Source: Lachnospiraceae bacterium
GTDB taxonomy: Bacteria > Bacillota > Clostridia > Lachnospirales > Lachnospiraceae
DNA length: 64,000 nt
Assembly: GCA_016286035.1 (NCBI GenBank)
Contig: JAEERY010000053.1
Coordinates: 62,001 to 126,000 of the forward strand
Reading direction: 5' to 3'
The stretch's first letter is position 1; every line of letters begins with the position of its first letter. The notes beneath the pieces are model-generated. The model searched no databases. It was not told the DNA's origin and was given only the letters and a program-made list of their open reading frames with translations. Below are positions 44,617 through 53,620 of this stretch, piece after piece. Made by a program: the position numbers and the translations under genes.

Positions 44617-45737
44617 TAAGATCGACAGTATGCATAACTGAATACAGGAATGATCTCGTGGCATGGCTGGATGTTGACTCAAGGATGGAAAGACTTTCAG
44701 TGACCGTCCCCGAAACCGATATCACGGGAAACATATATGTCGGAAGGATCAAGCATGTGGTAAAGAACCTCAATGCGTGCTTTGTTGAGTTTGAAAAGGA
44801 TACACTTGGTTTTTTAAGCTTTAATGACATAAATGAAGACATCAGACCGGTCGAGGGAAGCGAACTTATCGTGCAGGTCGTTAAAGAAGCTTCCAAAAAC
44901 AAGGAGGCCGTTCTTACATCGAAGCCTTCGATATCGGGGATATTCTGTGCGGCTACTTATGAAAGACCTTCCGTAAATATAAGCAGAAAGATCACGGGAG
45001 ATGAGAGGGCGGCACTTAGGAAAGCGATCCCGAAAGATGATGAATGCAGTGTAACAATAAGGACCAATGCGCTTTTTAGCGATGATGTCTCTTTGATAAA
45101 AGATGAGGCCTTGGCTCTTTATGAAAAGTTAAAAGGGTTAAAGGAACTTGCAAAGACAAGGAAGGCACCGTCTCTTATATATCAAAAGGAGCCCGAGTAT
45201 GTGAATTTCATCAAAGGACTTCCGCTTGATTCGTATGAGAGGATACTTACCGATATACCGGAGGTATATGAGAATATAAAAGATTACTCTTGTGCCGTGC
45301 TGTATACTGATGAATACCCGCTTTCAAAGCTTTACAGCCTTGATACCAAGCTTGAAGAGATCATGTCCGAGAGGATATGGCTCAAATGCGGCGGCAATAT
45401 AGTCATACAGTATACAGAGGCAATGACCGTAATAGACGTTAATTCCGCAAAGAACATATCGGGGAAGGACAGAAATGAGAATATACTCCTTATCAACAAG
45501 GAAGCGGCAAAACAGATCGCACGCCAGTTAAGACTCAGAAACATATCAGGTATCATAATCGTTGATTTTATAAACATGCATACGGGTGATGCAAAAGAAG
45601 AGCTTATAGAGTACATAAAAAGCTGTATTATAACGGATCCTATAAGGTGCGATTATGTGGATATGACCGCTTTGGGACTGGTTGAGATAGTCAGAAGAAA
45701 AATAAAACCCCCTATTTATGAAATTTTGCGCAAATAG
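44613..45737 (+). CDS. rng: Ribonuclease E/G family protein, short form
   Basis: Endoribonuclease acting in rRNA processing or mRNA decay. S1-like RNA-binding part (about 38-100) and the DNase I-like catalytic region with D275 (VIDVNS) and D318 (IIVDFINM). The protein ends right after TALGLVEIVRRK, at residue 374, so the CPxCxGxG zinc-link and small domain found in RNase E and RNase G are missing. TTG start preceded by GGGAG (44601-44605). It overlaps the DUF2344 stop by four bases. Confidence 0.92.
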   Translation: MIRSTVCITEYRNDLVAWLDVDSRMERLSVTVPETDITGNIYVGRIKHVVKNLNACFVEFEKDTLGFLSFNDINEDIRPVEGSELIVQVVKEASKNKEAVLTSKPSISGIFCAATYERPSVNISRKITGDERAALRKAIPKDDECSVTIRTNALFSDDVSLIKDEALALYEKLKGLKELAKTRKAPSLIYQKEPEYVNFIKGLPLDSYERILTDIPEVYENIKDYSCAVLYTDEYPLSKLYSLDTKLEEIMSERIWLKCGGNIVIQYTEAMTVIDVNSAKNISGKDRNENILLINKEAAKQIARQLRLRNISGIIIVDFINMHTGDAKEELIEYIKSCIITDPIRCDYVDMTALGLVEIVRRKIKPPIYEILRK

Positions 45738-45783
45738 AATGAATAATTTGAATAATTTGTATATTTTTTTATATCCTTTAACA

Positions 45784-45792
45784 TGATATAGT
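45784..45792 (+). promoter_or_regulatory. Candidate extended -10 promoter for the DUF1189 gene
   Basis: TGATATAGT in the 105-base gap after rng fits an extended -10. The -35 region is T-rich without a clear hexamer. The rest of the gap is AT-rich and includes a GTTAAC palindrome. Confidence 0.45.
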
Positions 45793-45842
45793 GTTAACGT
45801 AACATATTAAACCCATAGAGTTAATGAAATGAGGGAGTTAAA

Positions 45843-46649
45843 ATGGAAGAGAAAAATATCAGTTTTTATGAGGTACCGGTATTCAGTTTTGTACCACCCA
45901 AGTACACAAAGCTTTCAAAAGTAACCGGCGGAAAGATCTTTGGTTCGTTTTTGATCGTATTCCTTATCTTAAGCCTTGTAACATGCTTAAAGTTTTCAAA
46001 AGGCTTCGATGAGGTTACGGAGTCGCTTAAAAATGAGTGTCCGGAATTCACCTTGATCGACGGTGAGTTTGAGATAGAGAAACCGTTTGCATTTGATAAC
46101 GACGGTGTATATATAGAAATCGATGATTCGATCGAAAAAGTAGATGAGAACACTATAAGAAATATCAATTCGGATTATTCATATCAACAGGTGATGGTTA
46201 TAGGTAAATATGACGTCGCTATGCTTAACAATGGGCAGATACAGGCATTCAGCTATAAAGACATGGGCAATTTCACGATCTCAAAGGATAAGCTCGTAAG
46301 AGAGATAATGCCTTCTTTAAAGAGCTTTGCTATCATTGCTATAATGGCATGGTCTATTGTGTCACTCGGATTGTTCTATCTGGTAGCATGCATCATGCAG
46401 CTTTTCACGATGATGTTCGGAAAGATATTCAACAAGGAATTCGATTCGGACCAGAGATACAGGATAACTGTTCTGGCAAAATTCCCGGTACATGTAGTTA
46501 TATTTATAATAAATCAGTTCCTGCATGTTAATTTCTGGATCAACCTTGTACTCCAGATAGCATTCATAGCAATCTGTGTTTTCTTCTATGAAAATGAAAA
46601 CAGTCAGGAAAATGTATTGACTATTGAGCAAACAGATGATATAGTATAG
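45843..46649 (+). CDS. DUF1189 membrane protein
   Basis: 268 residues with one N-terminal membrane segment (about 33-48), an extracellular domain rich in acidic residues (about 55-160), and a C-terminal bundle of membrane segments (about 160-255). This layout and the FSFVPPKYTKLS N-terminus match the DUF1189 family. GAGGGAG precedes the ATG. Function unknown. Its 3' end contains a promoter for the ribosomal-protein operon downstream. Confidence 0.8.
   Translation: MEEKNISFYEVPVFSFVPPKYTKLSKVTGGKIFGSFLIVFLILSLVTCLKFSKGFDEVTESLKNECPEFTLIDGEFEIEKPFAFDNDGVYIEIDDSIEKVDENTIRNINSDYSYQQVMVIGKYDVAMLNNGQIQAFSYKDMGNFTISKDKLVREIMPSLKSFAIIAIMAWSIVSLGLFYLVACIMQLFTMMFGKIFNKEFDSDQRYRITVLAKFPVHVVIFIINQFLHVNFWINLVLQIAFIAICVFFYENENSQENVLTIEQTDDIV
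46617..46645 (+). promoter_or_regulatory. Strong candidate promoter for the rplU operon
   Basis: TTGACT (46617-46622) and TATAGT (46640-46645), 17 bases apart, with TGA immediately before the -10 giving an extended element. It lies in the last codons of the DUF1189 gene. The predicted transcript starts near 46652, right at the start of the L21 leader. Confidence 0.75.
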
Positions 46650-46651
46650 CA

Positions 46652-46733
46652 GTATGCCGCGTAACGAGGCTATAAGTGCGCATATGCGCCGCCACAGTTA
46701 GCGAGAAAAGTGTTTTACACTTAGAATAGGAGG
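46652..46733 (+). ncRNA. Ribosomal protein L21 leader (autoregulatory 5' UTR)
   Basis: The region between the predicted start of transcription and rplU contains paired segments: GCC...GGC around GTAACGA, GCGCATATGCGC and a hairpin AAGTGT-TTT-ACACTT (46708-46722) close to the ribosome binding site AGGAGGG. This matches in position and style the L21 leader (Rfam L21_leader) found upstream of rplU in Firmicutes, which is bound by L21 to limit its own synthesis. A covariance-model search would be decisive. Confidence 0.62.
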
Positions 46734-46741
46734 GAATACCT

Positions 46742-47047
46742 ATGTACGCAATCATTGCAACAGGCGGTAAGCAGTACAAAGTTGAAGAAGGCGATTGCAT
46801 CAAAGTTGAAAAGCTTGACGCAGAAGTTGGTTCTTCAGTTACATTTGATACTGTACTTGCTGTAAAGGATGCAGATCTTAAATGCGGAGATGCAGTTGCT
46901 AACGCAACAGTAACAGCTACCGTTATGGATCAGGCCAAGGCTAAGAAGGTAATCGTTTATAAGTACAAGAGAAAATCCGGTTACCACAAAAAGAATGGTC
47001 ACAGACAGCTTTATACACAGGTTAAGATTGACAAGATCAACGCTTAA
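46742..47047 (+). CDS. rplU: 50S ribosomal protein L21
   Basis: Primary 23S rRNA-binding protein of the large subunit, 101 residues. The start [18 protein letters not shown] and the [17 protein letters not shown]-terminal segment are diagnostic. AGGAGGG precedes the ATG. First gene of the L21-Prp-L27 operon, probably regulated by the leader in front of it. Confidence 0.98.
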   Translation: MYAIIATGGKQYKVEEGDCIKVEKLDAEVGSSVTFDTVLAVKDADLKCGDAVANATVTATVMDQAKAKKVIVYKYKRKSGYHKKNGHRQLYTQVKIDKINA

Positions 47048-47068
47048 TTATCATAAGTGGAGTGAAAA

Positions 47069-47395
47069 ATGACCACTGTACGTATCTGGCAGAGTGAAGA
47101 TAAGACAAAGGCATTTGAAGCATGCGGACATGCGGGATATGCAAGAAGAGGCATAGATATAGTATGTTCAGCGATAACAACTCTCGTAACTACAACGATC
47201 AATTCGATCGAAAAGTTATGTGAAGAAAAAACAGATGTGACTATCGATGAAAAGATAGGGATGATAAGATGTGTTTTTAAAAACACGCCTTCAGAAAGAT
47301 CCCAGCTTCTTGTTGATTCGATGATACTTGGTCTTAAACAGATACAGGAAGAATACGGAAATAAGTATATTGATATTATATTCGAGGAGGTGTAG
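47069..47395 (+). CDS. prp: Ribosomal-processing cysteine protease Prp
   Basis: Cysteine protease that removes the N-terminal extension of ribosomal protein L27, an essential step in Firmicutes. The active site is H21 (GHAGYA) and C33 ([10 protein letters not shown]); 108 residues. It lies between rplU and rpmA, and the L27 encoded next carries a matching cleavage sequence, so enzyme and substrate are encoded together. GTGGAGTG precedes the ATG. Confidence 0.95.
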   Translation: MTTVRIWQSEDKTKAFEACGHAGYARRGIDIVCSAITTLVTTTINSIEKLCEEKTDVTIDEKIGMIRCVFKNTPSERSQLLVDSMILGLKQIQEEYGNKYIDIIFEEV

Positions 47396-47396
47396 T

Positions 47397-47684
47397 ATGC
47401 TTAAGTTGAACCTTCAATTCTTCGCCCATAAAAAGGGTGTTGGTTCTACCAAGAACGGTAGAGATTCAGAAGCTAAGAGACTTGGCGCTAAGAGAGCTGA
47501 CGGACAGTTCGTTAAAGCCGGCAACATTCTTTACAGACAGCGCGGAACTAAGATACATCCCGGCGTGAATGTAGGCCGTGGCGGTGATGATACATTATTC
47601 GCACTTACAGACGGAATTCTTAGATTCGAGAGACTGGGTAGAGATAAGAAACAGGCAAGTGTTTATCCGGTTGAAGAAAAATAA
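47397..47684 (+). CDS. rpmA: 50S ribosomal protein L27 with Prp-cleavable N-terminus
   Basis: L27 reaches toward the peptidyl transferase centre. Its first nine residues, [10 protein letters not shown], are the Firmicute extension that Prp cuts after FFA, leaving [14 protein letters not shown] as the mature start. 95 residues. AGGAGGT precedes the ATG; a longer reading frame beginning at 47328 overlaps prp and is not used. A terminator follows the stop. Confidence 0.98.
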   Translation: MLKLNLQFFAHKKGVGSTKNGRDSEAKRLGAKRADGQFVKAGNILYRQRGTKIHPGVNVGRGGDDTLFALTDGILRFERLGRDKKQASVYPVEEK

Positions 47685-47695
47685 GTTATTTATCA

Positions 47696-47728
47696 AAAGC
47701 TCCAGACTTAGGTTTGGAGCTTTGTTTT
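47696..47728 (+). terminator. Rho-independent terminator after rpmA
   Basis: Twelve-base stem AAAGCTCCAGAC / GTTTGGAGCTTT (47696-47707 with 47712-47723, one G-T pair), TTAG loop, then GTTTTAT. Confidence 0.88.
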
Positions 47729-47754
47729 ATCAGATTTAATGAAAGGTTGATAAA

Positions 47755-49041
47755 ATGTTTGCAGACAGAGCGACCATATATGTAAGAAGTGGTAAGGGCG
47801 GAGACGGCCATGTATCATTTCGAAGAGAAAAATATGTGCCAAACGGCGGTCCTGACGGAGGAGACGGCGGTAACGGAGGCGATGTTATAGTTGAGATAGA
47901 TGACGGTCTTAACACTCTTGTCGACTTCAGAAATGTGCGCAAATATCTTGCGGGACACGGCGAAGACGGCGGAAAGCGTAACTGCCACGGGAAAGACGGT
48001 CAGGATATCGTGCTTAAAGTCCCTGAGGGCACTGTCATCAAAGAAGCCGAGAGTGGCAAGGTAATAACCGATATGAGCAGAGATAACCGAAGATTCGTGC
48101 TCTTGACAGGCGGTAAGGGAGGAAACGGCAACCAGCACTATGCAACCAGCAAAATGCAGGCTCCCAAATATGCACAGCCCGGACAGCCCGCAAAGGAACT
48201 TAATCTCATACTTGAGCTTAAGGTGCTTGCCGATGTCGGTCTTGTAGGATATCCGAATGTCGGTAAGAGTACTTTCCTTACAAAGGTTAGTAATGCGCGT
48301 CCCAAGATAGCAAATTATCACTTCACGACTCTTGATCCGCATCTTGGTGTTGTAGATCTTGACGATGCAAAGGGATTTGTCATAGCGGATATTCCGGGGC
48401 TTATTGACGGTGCAAGCGAGGGAGTCGGTCTCGGACATCAGTTTTTAAGACACATTGAGAGGACCAAGGTCATCATACATGTGGTTGATGCGTCGGGAAG
48501 CGAAGGAAGAGACCCGATTGAGGATATATATGCCATCAACAAAGAGCTTGCCAATTACAATGAGGAACTGGCAAAGAGCCCCCAGGTAATCGCTGCAAAC
48601 AAGACAGATCTTATTTACGACGAAAAAGACGAAGTTGTAGAGAAGATAAGGAAAGAATTCGAACCGAAAGGTTATGAGGTATATCCCATCAGTGCCGTCA
48701 GCGGTGAAGGCATATCAAAGGTCTTGTACAGAGTTCGTGAGATGCTTGATGAGATAGGTGATGATCCGAAGATCTTTGAGAGCGAGTATGAGTTTTCAGA
48801 CAGTGTAATATATGATGAGCCTTTCACTGTTGAATATGACGAGCATGAGGATGAGTATGTGGTTGAAGGACCGAGGATCGAAAAGATGCTCGGATATACA
48901 AACCTCGAGAGTGAGAAGGGCTTTGTATTCTTCCAGAATTTCCTTAAGGATAACGGCATATTGGAAAAGCTCGAGGAACTGGGTATAAACGAAGGCGATA
49001 CCGTCAGGATGTACGGTTTCTCTTTTGATTATTATAAATAA
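47755..49041 (+). CDS. obgE: GTPase Obg (CgtA)
   Basis: Ribosome-associated GTPase acting in 50S assembly and stress control. Glycine-rich Obg domain (1-160), G domain with GYPNVGKS (165-172), FTTLDPHLGV and NKTD, and a C-terminal OCT domain (about 340-428). 428 residues, full length. A rpmA-obgE order is the bacterial norm; here a terminator lies between them, so obgE may use read-through or a promoter not clearly seen. Confidence 0.97.
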   Translation: MFADRATIYVRSGKGGDGHVSFRREKYVPNGGPDGGDGGNGGDVIVEIDDGLNTLVDFRNVRKYLAGHGEDGGKRNCHGKDGQDIVLKVPEGTVIKEAESGKVITDMSRDNRRFVLLTGGKGGNGNQHYATSKMQAPKYAQPGQPAKELNLILELKVLADVGLVGYPNVGKSTFLTKVSNARPKIANYHFTTLDPHLGVVDLDDAKGFVIADIPGLIDGASEGVGLGHQFLRHIERTKVIIHVVDASGSEGRDPIEDIYAINKELANYNEELAKSPQVIAANKTDLIYDEKDEVVEKIRKEFEPKGYEVYPISAVSGEGISKVLYRVREMLDEIGDDPKIFESEYEFSDSVIYDEPFTVEYDEHEDEYVVEGPRIEKMLGYTNLESEKGFVFFQNFLKDNGILEKLEELGINEGDTVRMYGFSFDYYK

Positions 49042-49083
49042 GTGATAAGATAGTAAGTGTAAAAAGAAAGAGGATTATGATAA

Positions 49084-49374
49084 ATGACAAGCAAGCAGCG
49101 ATCATATCTTAAAGGTCTTGCAATGAACATAGAACCGATATTTCAGGTGGGTAAATCATCGATAACTCCCGAATATACGGAAGCGATTACGGAGGCGTTC
49201 AACAAGAAAGAACTGATAAAGATTTCGGTTCTTAAGAACTGTATGGATGATCCGAGATCCATAGCAGAAGTATTGGCTGACAGAACAGGTTCGCAGGTAG
49301 TTCAGGTCATCGGTAAAAAGATAGTATTATATAAACCCGATAAAAAGGACCCGAAGATAAAGCTACCCTTATAG
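49084..49374 (+). CDS. yhbY: YhbY family RNA-binding protein
   Basis: CRM-domain RNA-binding protein linked to 50S assembly; 96 residues. The family start LTSKQRSYLKGLA and the FQVGKSSIT and VQVIGKKIVLYKP segments are clear. It is positioned between obgE and nadD as usual. GAGG lies 11 bases from the ATG. Confidence 0.95.
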   Translation: MTSKQRSYLKGLAMNIEPIFQVGKSSITPEYTEAITEAFNKKELIKISVLKNCMDDPRSIAEVLADRTGSQVVQVIGKKIVLYKPDKKDPKIKLPL

Positions 49375-49392
49375 AATAAAAGGAGAACAGTT

Positions 49393-50007
49393 ATGAAAGC
49401 AAATAAAAAGGTTGGTATTATTGGAGGTACATTCAATCCTATACATATAGGACATCTGATCCTTGCGGAGCATGCCTATGATGAGTACAAACTCGATGAG
49501 ATCCTGTTCATTCCCACAGGAATAAGTCATTTCAAGGATCCCAGTATAGTTCTGGACAAGAAAAAAAGGATCACGATGACAGGCGGTGCTATCGATGACA
49601 ACCCGCATTTTGCTCTTTCAACAATAGAAACAGACCGTCCGGGTAATTCGTATACCTATGAGACTTTAGAAGAATTAAAACGCATGAATCCCGATACGGA
49701 GTATTATCTGATCATAGGTGCGGATTCTCTGTTCCAGATAGAGGAATGGAAGAATACCGAATCCATAATGAAAAATGCATCGATCCTTGTTGCTGTAAGA
49801 AAAGGACAGAGTCTTGAGGAGCTTCAGGCTAAGGCAGATGAACTCATGAAGAAATACGATGCATCGATCCATGTCCTTACATGCACTTATATTGATGTTT
49901 CATCAACAGAAATACGTGCAAGGATCAAAGAGGGTAAATCAATAAGATATATGGTTACCGATGATACCCTTAACTATATAAATAAATTCAATCTTTACAG
50001 GGACTGA
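49393..50007 (+). CDS. nadD: Nicotinate-nucleotide adenylyltransferase
   Basis: Converts nicotinate mononucleotide to deamido-NAD with ATP, in NAD synthesis. Nucleotidyltransferase motif GGTFNPIHIGH (11-21) and a C-terminal SSTEIR motif; 204 residues. AAAAGGAGAA precedes the ATG. yqeK follows four bases later. Confidence 0.97.
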   Translation: MKANKKVGIIGGTFNPIHIGHLILAEHAYDEYKLDEILFIPTGISHFKDPSIVLDKKKRITMTGGAIDDNPHFALSTIETDRPGNSYTYETLEELKRMNPDTEYYLIIGADSLFQIEEWKNTESIMKNASILVAVRKGQSLEELQAKADELMKKYDASIHVLTCTYIDVSSTEIRARIKEGKSIRYMVTDDTLNYINKFNLYRD

Positions 50008-50011
50008 TCAT

Positions 50012-50575
50012 ATGACTAACGAAGAGATCATATCCAGGCTTGAAAAGACTCTTAAAAGCAGTCGTCTCGGACACAGTATAGGGGTGGCATGTACTGCGGC
50101 AAATCTTGCTATGTGCCATGATGTTTCCCTTATAAGCAAGGCTTTCAGAGCAGGGCTTTTGCATGACTGTGCAAAATATATGAAGGACGATGAGAGTATC
50201 GAGTTTTGCGATAAACACGATATTGAGCTTTCAAAGTATGAGATAGCTGAACCGGCTCTGATACATGCCAAGATGGGTGTTTTTGTCGCAAAGAACGATT
50301 ATGATGAGCATGATGAGGAGATACTTGATGCCATAAGGTGGCATACGACAGGCAGAGCAAATATGAAAATGCTTGAAAAGATCATATTTGTTGCAGACTA
50401 TATTGAGCCGTTTCGAAAGATACTGCCAAATCTTGACGAGATAAGGGCAAAAGCATATAAAGATCTTGATAAGTGCGTAGTCATAATATATGAGAATTCC
50501 ATTTCATATATAAGAGAAAAGGGACGATGCATGGATCCGACTACACTGGAGGCATACGAGTACTACAAAAAATGA
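50012..50575 (+). CDS. yqeK: HD-domain Ap4A/oligonucleotide hydrolase YqeK
   Basis: HD-superfamily hydrolase, reported in the family to cleave diadenosine tetraphosphate symmetrically. Metal ligands H21, H51 and D52 (LLHDCAK) and a later HTTGR motif are visible. 187 residues. The nadD-yqeK-rsfS order is a conserved block. The last four bases overlap rsfS. Confidence 0.95.
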   Translation: MTNEEIISRLEKTLKSSRLGHSIGVACTAANLAMCHDVSLISKAFRAGLLHDCAKYMKDDESIEFCDKHDIELSKYEIAEPALIHAKMGVFVAKNDYDEHDEEILDAIRWHTTGRANMKMLEKIIFVADYIEPFRKILPNLDEIRAKAYKDLDKCVVIIYENSISYIREKGRCMDPTTLEAYEYYKK

Positions 50576-50907
50576 ACGAATTACTTAAGTTTATAAAAGA
50601 CAAATTAGCAGAAAAAAAAGCAGAGGATATCAGTGTTCTTGATATATCACAGCAGTCTGTGATGGCTGATTATTTTGTGATAGCCACCGGAAACAATATT
50701 AACCAGGTACATGCCATGGTCGACTTTGTTGAAGAGGAGCTGGCAAAGAAAGATATAAAACCCAAACATATTGAGGGATATAATACTGCAAACTGGATAT
50801 TAATGGATTATAATGATATTATAATACATATATTTGATAAAGAGAGCAGAAGCTTCTATGATCTTGACCACATCTGGAAAGGTGCAGACATATTAGCTTT
50901 GGATTAA
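50572..50907 (+). CDS. rsfS: Ribosome silencing factor RsfS
   Basis: Binds L14 and blocks subunit joining in stationary phase. 111 residues with the family motifs VMADYFVIATG, HIEGYNTANWILMDYNDIIIHIF. ATG 50572 overlaps the yqeK stop (ATGA) and gives the expected N-terminus; an upstream in-frame ATG at 50527 lies inside yqeK. Confidence 0.96.
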   Translation: MNELLKFIKDKLAEKKAEDISVLDISQQSVMADYFVIATGNNINQVHAMVDFVEEELAKKDIKPKHIEGYNTANWILMDYNDIIIHIFDKESRSFYDLDHIWKGADILALD

Positions 50908-50934
50908 AGAATTATGTATTGAGGGGATTATCAC

Positions 50935-51864
50935 ATGATTCATGTATTCATCGTTAATCCGATGGCCGGCAAGATGGATTTTGCCGAGAAGCTCAGAAGG
51001 AAGATATCGGAATTCAAAGATATCGATTATTATATCTTTGATACGAGAAATGCGGGCTACGAAGGCGAGCTCATCAACAGGATACAGCATATATTCGAGG
51101 ATGAAAAATTAAGGATATACTGCTGTGGAGGAAGCGGAACATTACGAAATATAATCAATGATATTGACAACCTTGATAATGTCGAGGTTGCCTTCTTACC
51201 ATGCGGACTTTCTAACAGTTTTATCAAAGTTTTCCCCGCTAAAGATCAAAAGCGTTTCAAACAGCTCGAGGAGCTCATTTACGGCGATGTTGTCGACATA
51301 GACTATATTCGATTCAATAATAAGAATATAGCCTTAAACTCATTTTCAATGGGTATAGACAGCGTTCTTCTCGAACAGGTTGAAAAATACAGATTCATCA
51401 ACACGATAGGGAACATATCTCCTTATATGTGGTGCCTTCCTTTTGCGTTGTTCAAATCACATACCATTAAATGTGAAGTCACAATCGGTGAAAAGCATTA
51501 CGTTGACGATTTTACTGAGATATATTTCGGAAACGGAAATATTCTTGGCGGAAATGTGAGCATATACGATGAAGCAAACGTGACAGACGGTCTGGGTAAG
51601 GTTGTGCTCCTTCGTTCGGATGCGAGAAGATTCTGGTCAATTCCGATCGTGTTTAATCTGATGCGCAAGAAATTCTATAAACTCAAATACATAGCCGAAT
51701 ATGCAGATGCGCAGAATATATATATCAGAAGGATAAACGATGGTCCTATAAAATATAATGTTGACGGCGAGATGCTCACATTCGGCGGAACCGTCAAAGT
51801 TGAGATGGTGAAAAAAGGACTGCATTTTGTTGTGCCAAAGGGGGTGACTCCGAGTGAACAATAA
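50935..51864 (+). CDS. Diacylglycerol kinase-fold protein with altered GGSGT motif
   Basis: 309 residues of the diacylglycerol/sphingosine kinase (DAGK_cat) fold. N-terminal VNPMAGKM loop (7-14) and the C-terminal NVDGE segment are normal. The normally invariant nucleotide-binding GGDGT is GGSGT (65-69), and the following GTxND region reads PCGLSNSF (89-96). These changes make classic kinase activity doubtful, though binding of a nucleotide or lipid is still possible. GAGGGG precedes the ATG. The 3' end overlaps the hybrid histidine kinase gene by 11 bases, hinting at a functional link. Confidence 0.8.
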   Translation: MIHVFIVNPMAGKMDFAEKLRRKISEFKDIDYYIFDTRNAGYEGELINRIQHIFEDEKLRIYCCGGSGTLRNIINDIDNLDNVEVAFLPCGLSNSFIKVFPAKDQKRFKQLEELIYGDVVDIDYIRFNNKNIALNSFSMGIDSVLLEQVEKYRFINTIGNISPYMWCLPFALFKSHTIKCEVTIGEKHYVDDFTEIYFGNGNILGGNVSIYDEANVTDGLGKVVLLRSDARRFWSIPIVFNLMRKKFYKLKYIAEYADAQNIYIRRINDGPIKYNVDGEMLTFGGTVKVEMVKKGLHFVVPKGVTPSEQ

Positions 51865-53605
51865 TTATGCCCGTTTTTTGAATACAATTTTCTATTATCT
51901 TGGCGTTATCGTATGCCTAATGGGAATATGGCTTGCTAACGATATGAGGAGGCCCACAAGGTTCATACTGATCGTATTTCTGATCGTGGCAGGTATTATG
52001 CCGGGATTCCTTCTTGATGCGAATATCTTAGATCTGTATAAATACAAGAGATTCTATCTGGCTGTATATATCATAATCAGTTTTACGATGTATTTTACAT
52101 GGAAATCGATAACCATGTTCATATGCATGCTCTTTTTGGAGTCCATGCTGTCACTTGTGTATATGGATGAGGATTTCCATCTGCTTCAGAACTTTGTCTG
52201 TATCATATTGTTGACCTTCATGTTCTTTTATGAACGTATGAACAGGAGGGTTACAATGGATGAGCTGCAGTTTTTAGCGATATTCTTCATGTTTCTTGGA
52301 GCCAATTATATTGGAAGACAGGTTGTTAAGCTTGTCATTCACGAACGTATGAAGAGTCTTGAGCAGGAGCGAAGCCTTGACGATATGCTTCGTGTCGTAG
52401 AGACAAAGGTTGATGAAGCGAGAAATGCCGTTAAAGCTAAATCCGAATTCCTGTCAAATATGTCTCATGAGATCCGTACTCCCATAAATGCCGTACTGGG
52501 TATGAATGAGATGATACAAAGAGAGAGTGAGAATGAGCAGATAAGCGAGTATTCACGAAACATAGCAAGTTCGGGAAGCATGCTGCTTGCTCTTATCAAT
52601 GATATCCTTGATCTGAGTAAGATCGAATCAGGTAAGGTCGCTATCATACGAGTTGAGTATCAGTTATCGACTGTATGCAACGATCTGATGAACATGATAA
52701 AGGACAGAGCTGGCAAGAAGAATCTTGGCCTTAAGCTCAAGATAAATCCTCAGATCCCTAATTATCTATACGGTGATGAGGTCCGTATACGTCAGATAGT
52801 ACTGAACTTATTGACCAATGCAGTCAAATACACAGAAACAGGTACGATAACCTTAGACGTTGATTTTGTAAACAGAAGCAAATCGCAGATCGATCTTAAA
52901 ATCAATGTTAAGGATACAGGCCGAGGCATAAAGAAGACTGATATAAACAAGTTATTCACCTCGTTCCAGAGACTTGAGGAAGCTCATAACAAGAACATTG
53001 AAGGTACAGGACTGGGACTTGCCATCGTAGGCGGATACGTAAAGCTTATGCATGGTAAGATAGATGTCTTAAGTGATTACGGAAAAGGCAGTGAATTCAT
53101 TGTTACCATACCTCAAAAGGTTGTTAAGCATGATGAGATCGGTGAATTTGACTTCAAGTTCAACAAACCCGCTGCAAAGACCAAGAACTACAAGCCTTCA
53201 TTCAAAGCACCCAAGGCTAAGGTGCTTGCCGTTGATGATAATAACATGAACCTTGTGGTTGTTAAGAATCTTCTTAAATCCACGGAGATCAGGATAGATC
53301 TTGCTCACAGCGGTCAGGAATGTCTCGATAAGGTAAGAAACGAGTTCTATGATGTTATCCTATTAGACCACATGATGCCCGAGATGGACGGAACAGAATG
53401 TTTGCGCATACTTAAGGATCAGAAGCTTATCAATAAGACTCCTGTCATTGCACTTACGGCAAATGCTCTTTCGGGAGCAAAAGAAGAGTATATGCGTCTG
53501 GGATTTGACGATTATCTTTCAAAACCTATCGTCCCGCTTGAACTTGAGAACATGTTAAAGCACTGGTTGCCCGGATGGCTTATAGAGATGCCGCCCGTAG
53601 AATAA
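51854..53605 (+). CDS. Hybrid histidine kinase with C-terminal receiver domain
   Basis: 583-residue membrane sensor. About six N-terminal membrane segments (1-155) act as the input, then a short coiled linker, HisKA with phosphorylation site H205 (SHEIRTP), HATPase with DTGRGI and GTGLGLAIV, and a receiver domain with phospho-acceptor D505 (ILLDHMMPEMDG). It has no output domain, so it must pass phosphate to a partner or act through the receiver. GTG start inside the preceding gene with GGGGTG upstream. No response regulator or HPt gene is next to it; HD-GYP genes follow. Confidence 0.93.
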   Translation: MNNNYARFLNTIFYYLGVIVCLMGIWLANDMRRPTRFILIVFLIVAGIMPGFLLDANILDLYKYKRFYLAVYIIISFTMYFTWKSITMFICMLFLESMLSLVYMDEDFHLLQNFVCIILLTFMFFYERMNRRVTMDELQFLAIFFMFLGANYIGRQVVKLVIHERMKSLEQERSLDDMLRVVETKVDEARNAVKAKSEFLSNMSHEIRTPINAVLGMNEMIQRESENEQISEYSRNIASSGSMLLALINDILDLSKIESGKVAIIRVEYQLSTVCNDLMNMIKDRAGKKNLGLKLKINPQIPNYLYGDEVRIRQIVLNLLTNAVKYTETGTITLDVDFVNRSKSQIDLKINVKDTGRGIKKTDINKLFTSFQRLEEAHNKNIEGTGLGLAIVGGYVKLMHGKIDVLSDYGKGSEFIVTIPQKVVKHDEIGEFDFKFNKPAAKTKNYKPSFKAPKAKVLAVDDNNMNLVVVKNLLKSTEIRIDLAHSGQECLDKVRNEFYDVILLDHMMPEMDGTECLRILKDQKLINKTPVIALTANALSGAKEEYMRLGFDDYLSKPIVPLELENMLKHWLPGWLIEMPPVE

Positions 53606-53620
53606 AAAGAATAAATGCTT

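Noticed and set aside
47815..48438. 207-codon minus-strand open frame opposite obgE
   Set aside because: It overlaps the glycine-rich Obg domain; no independent signals for expression were found.
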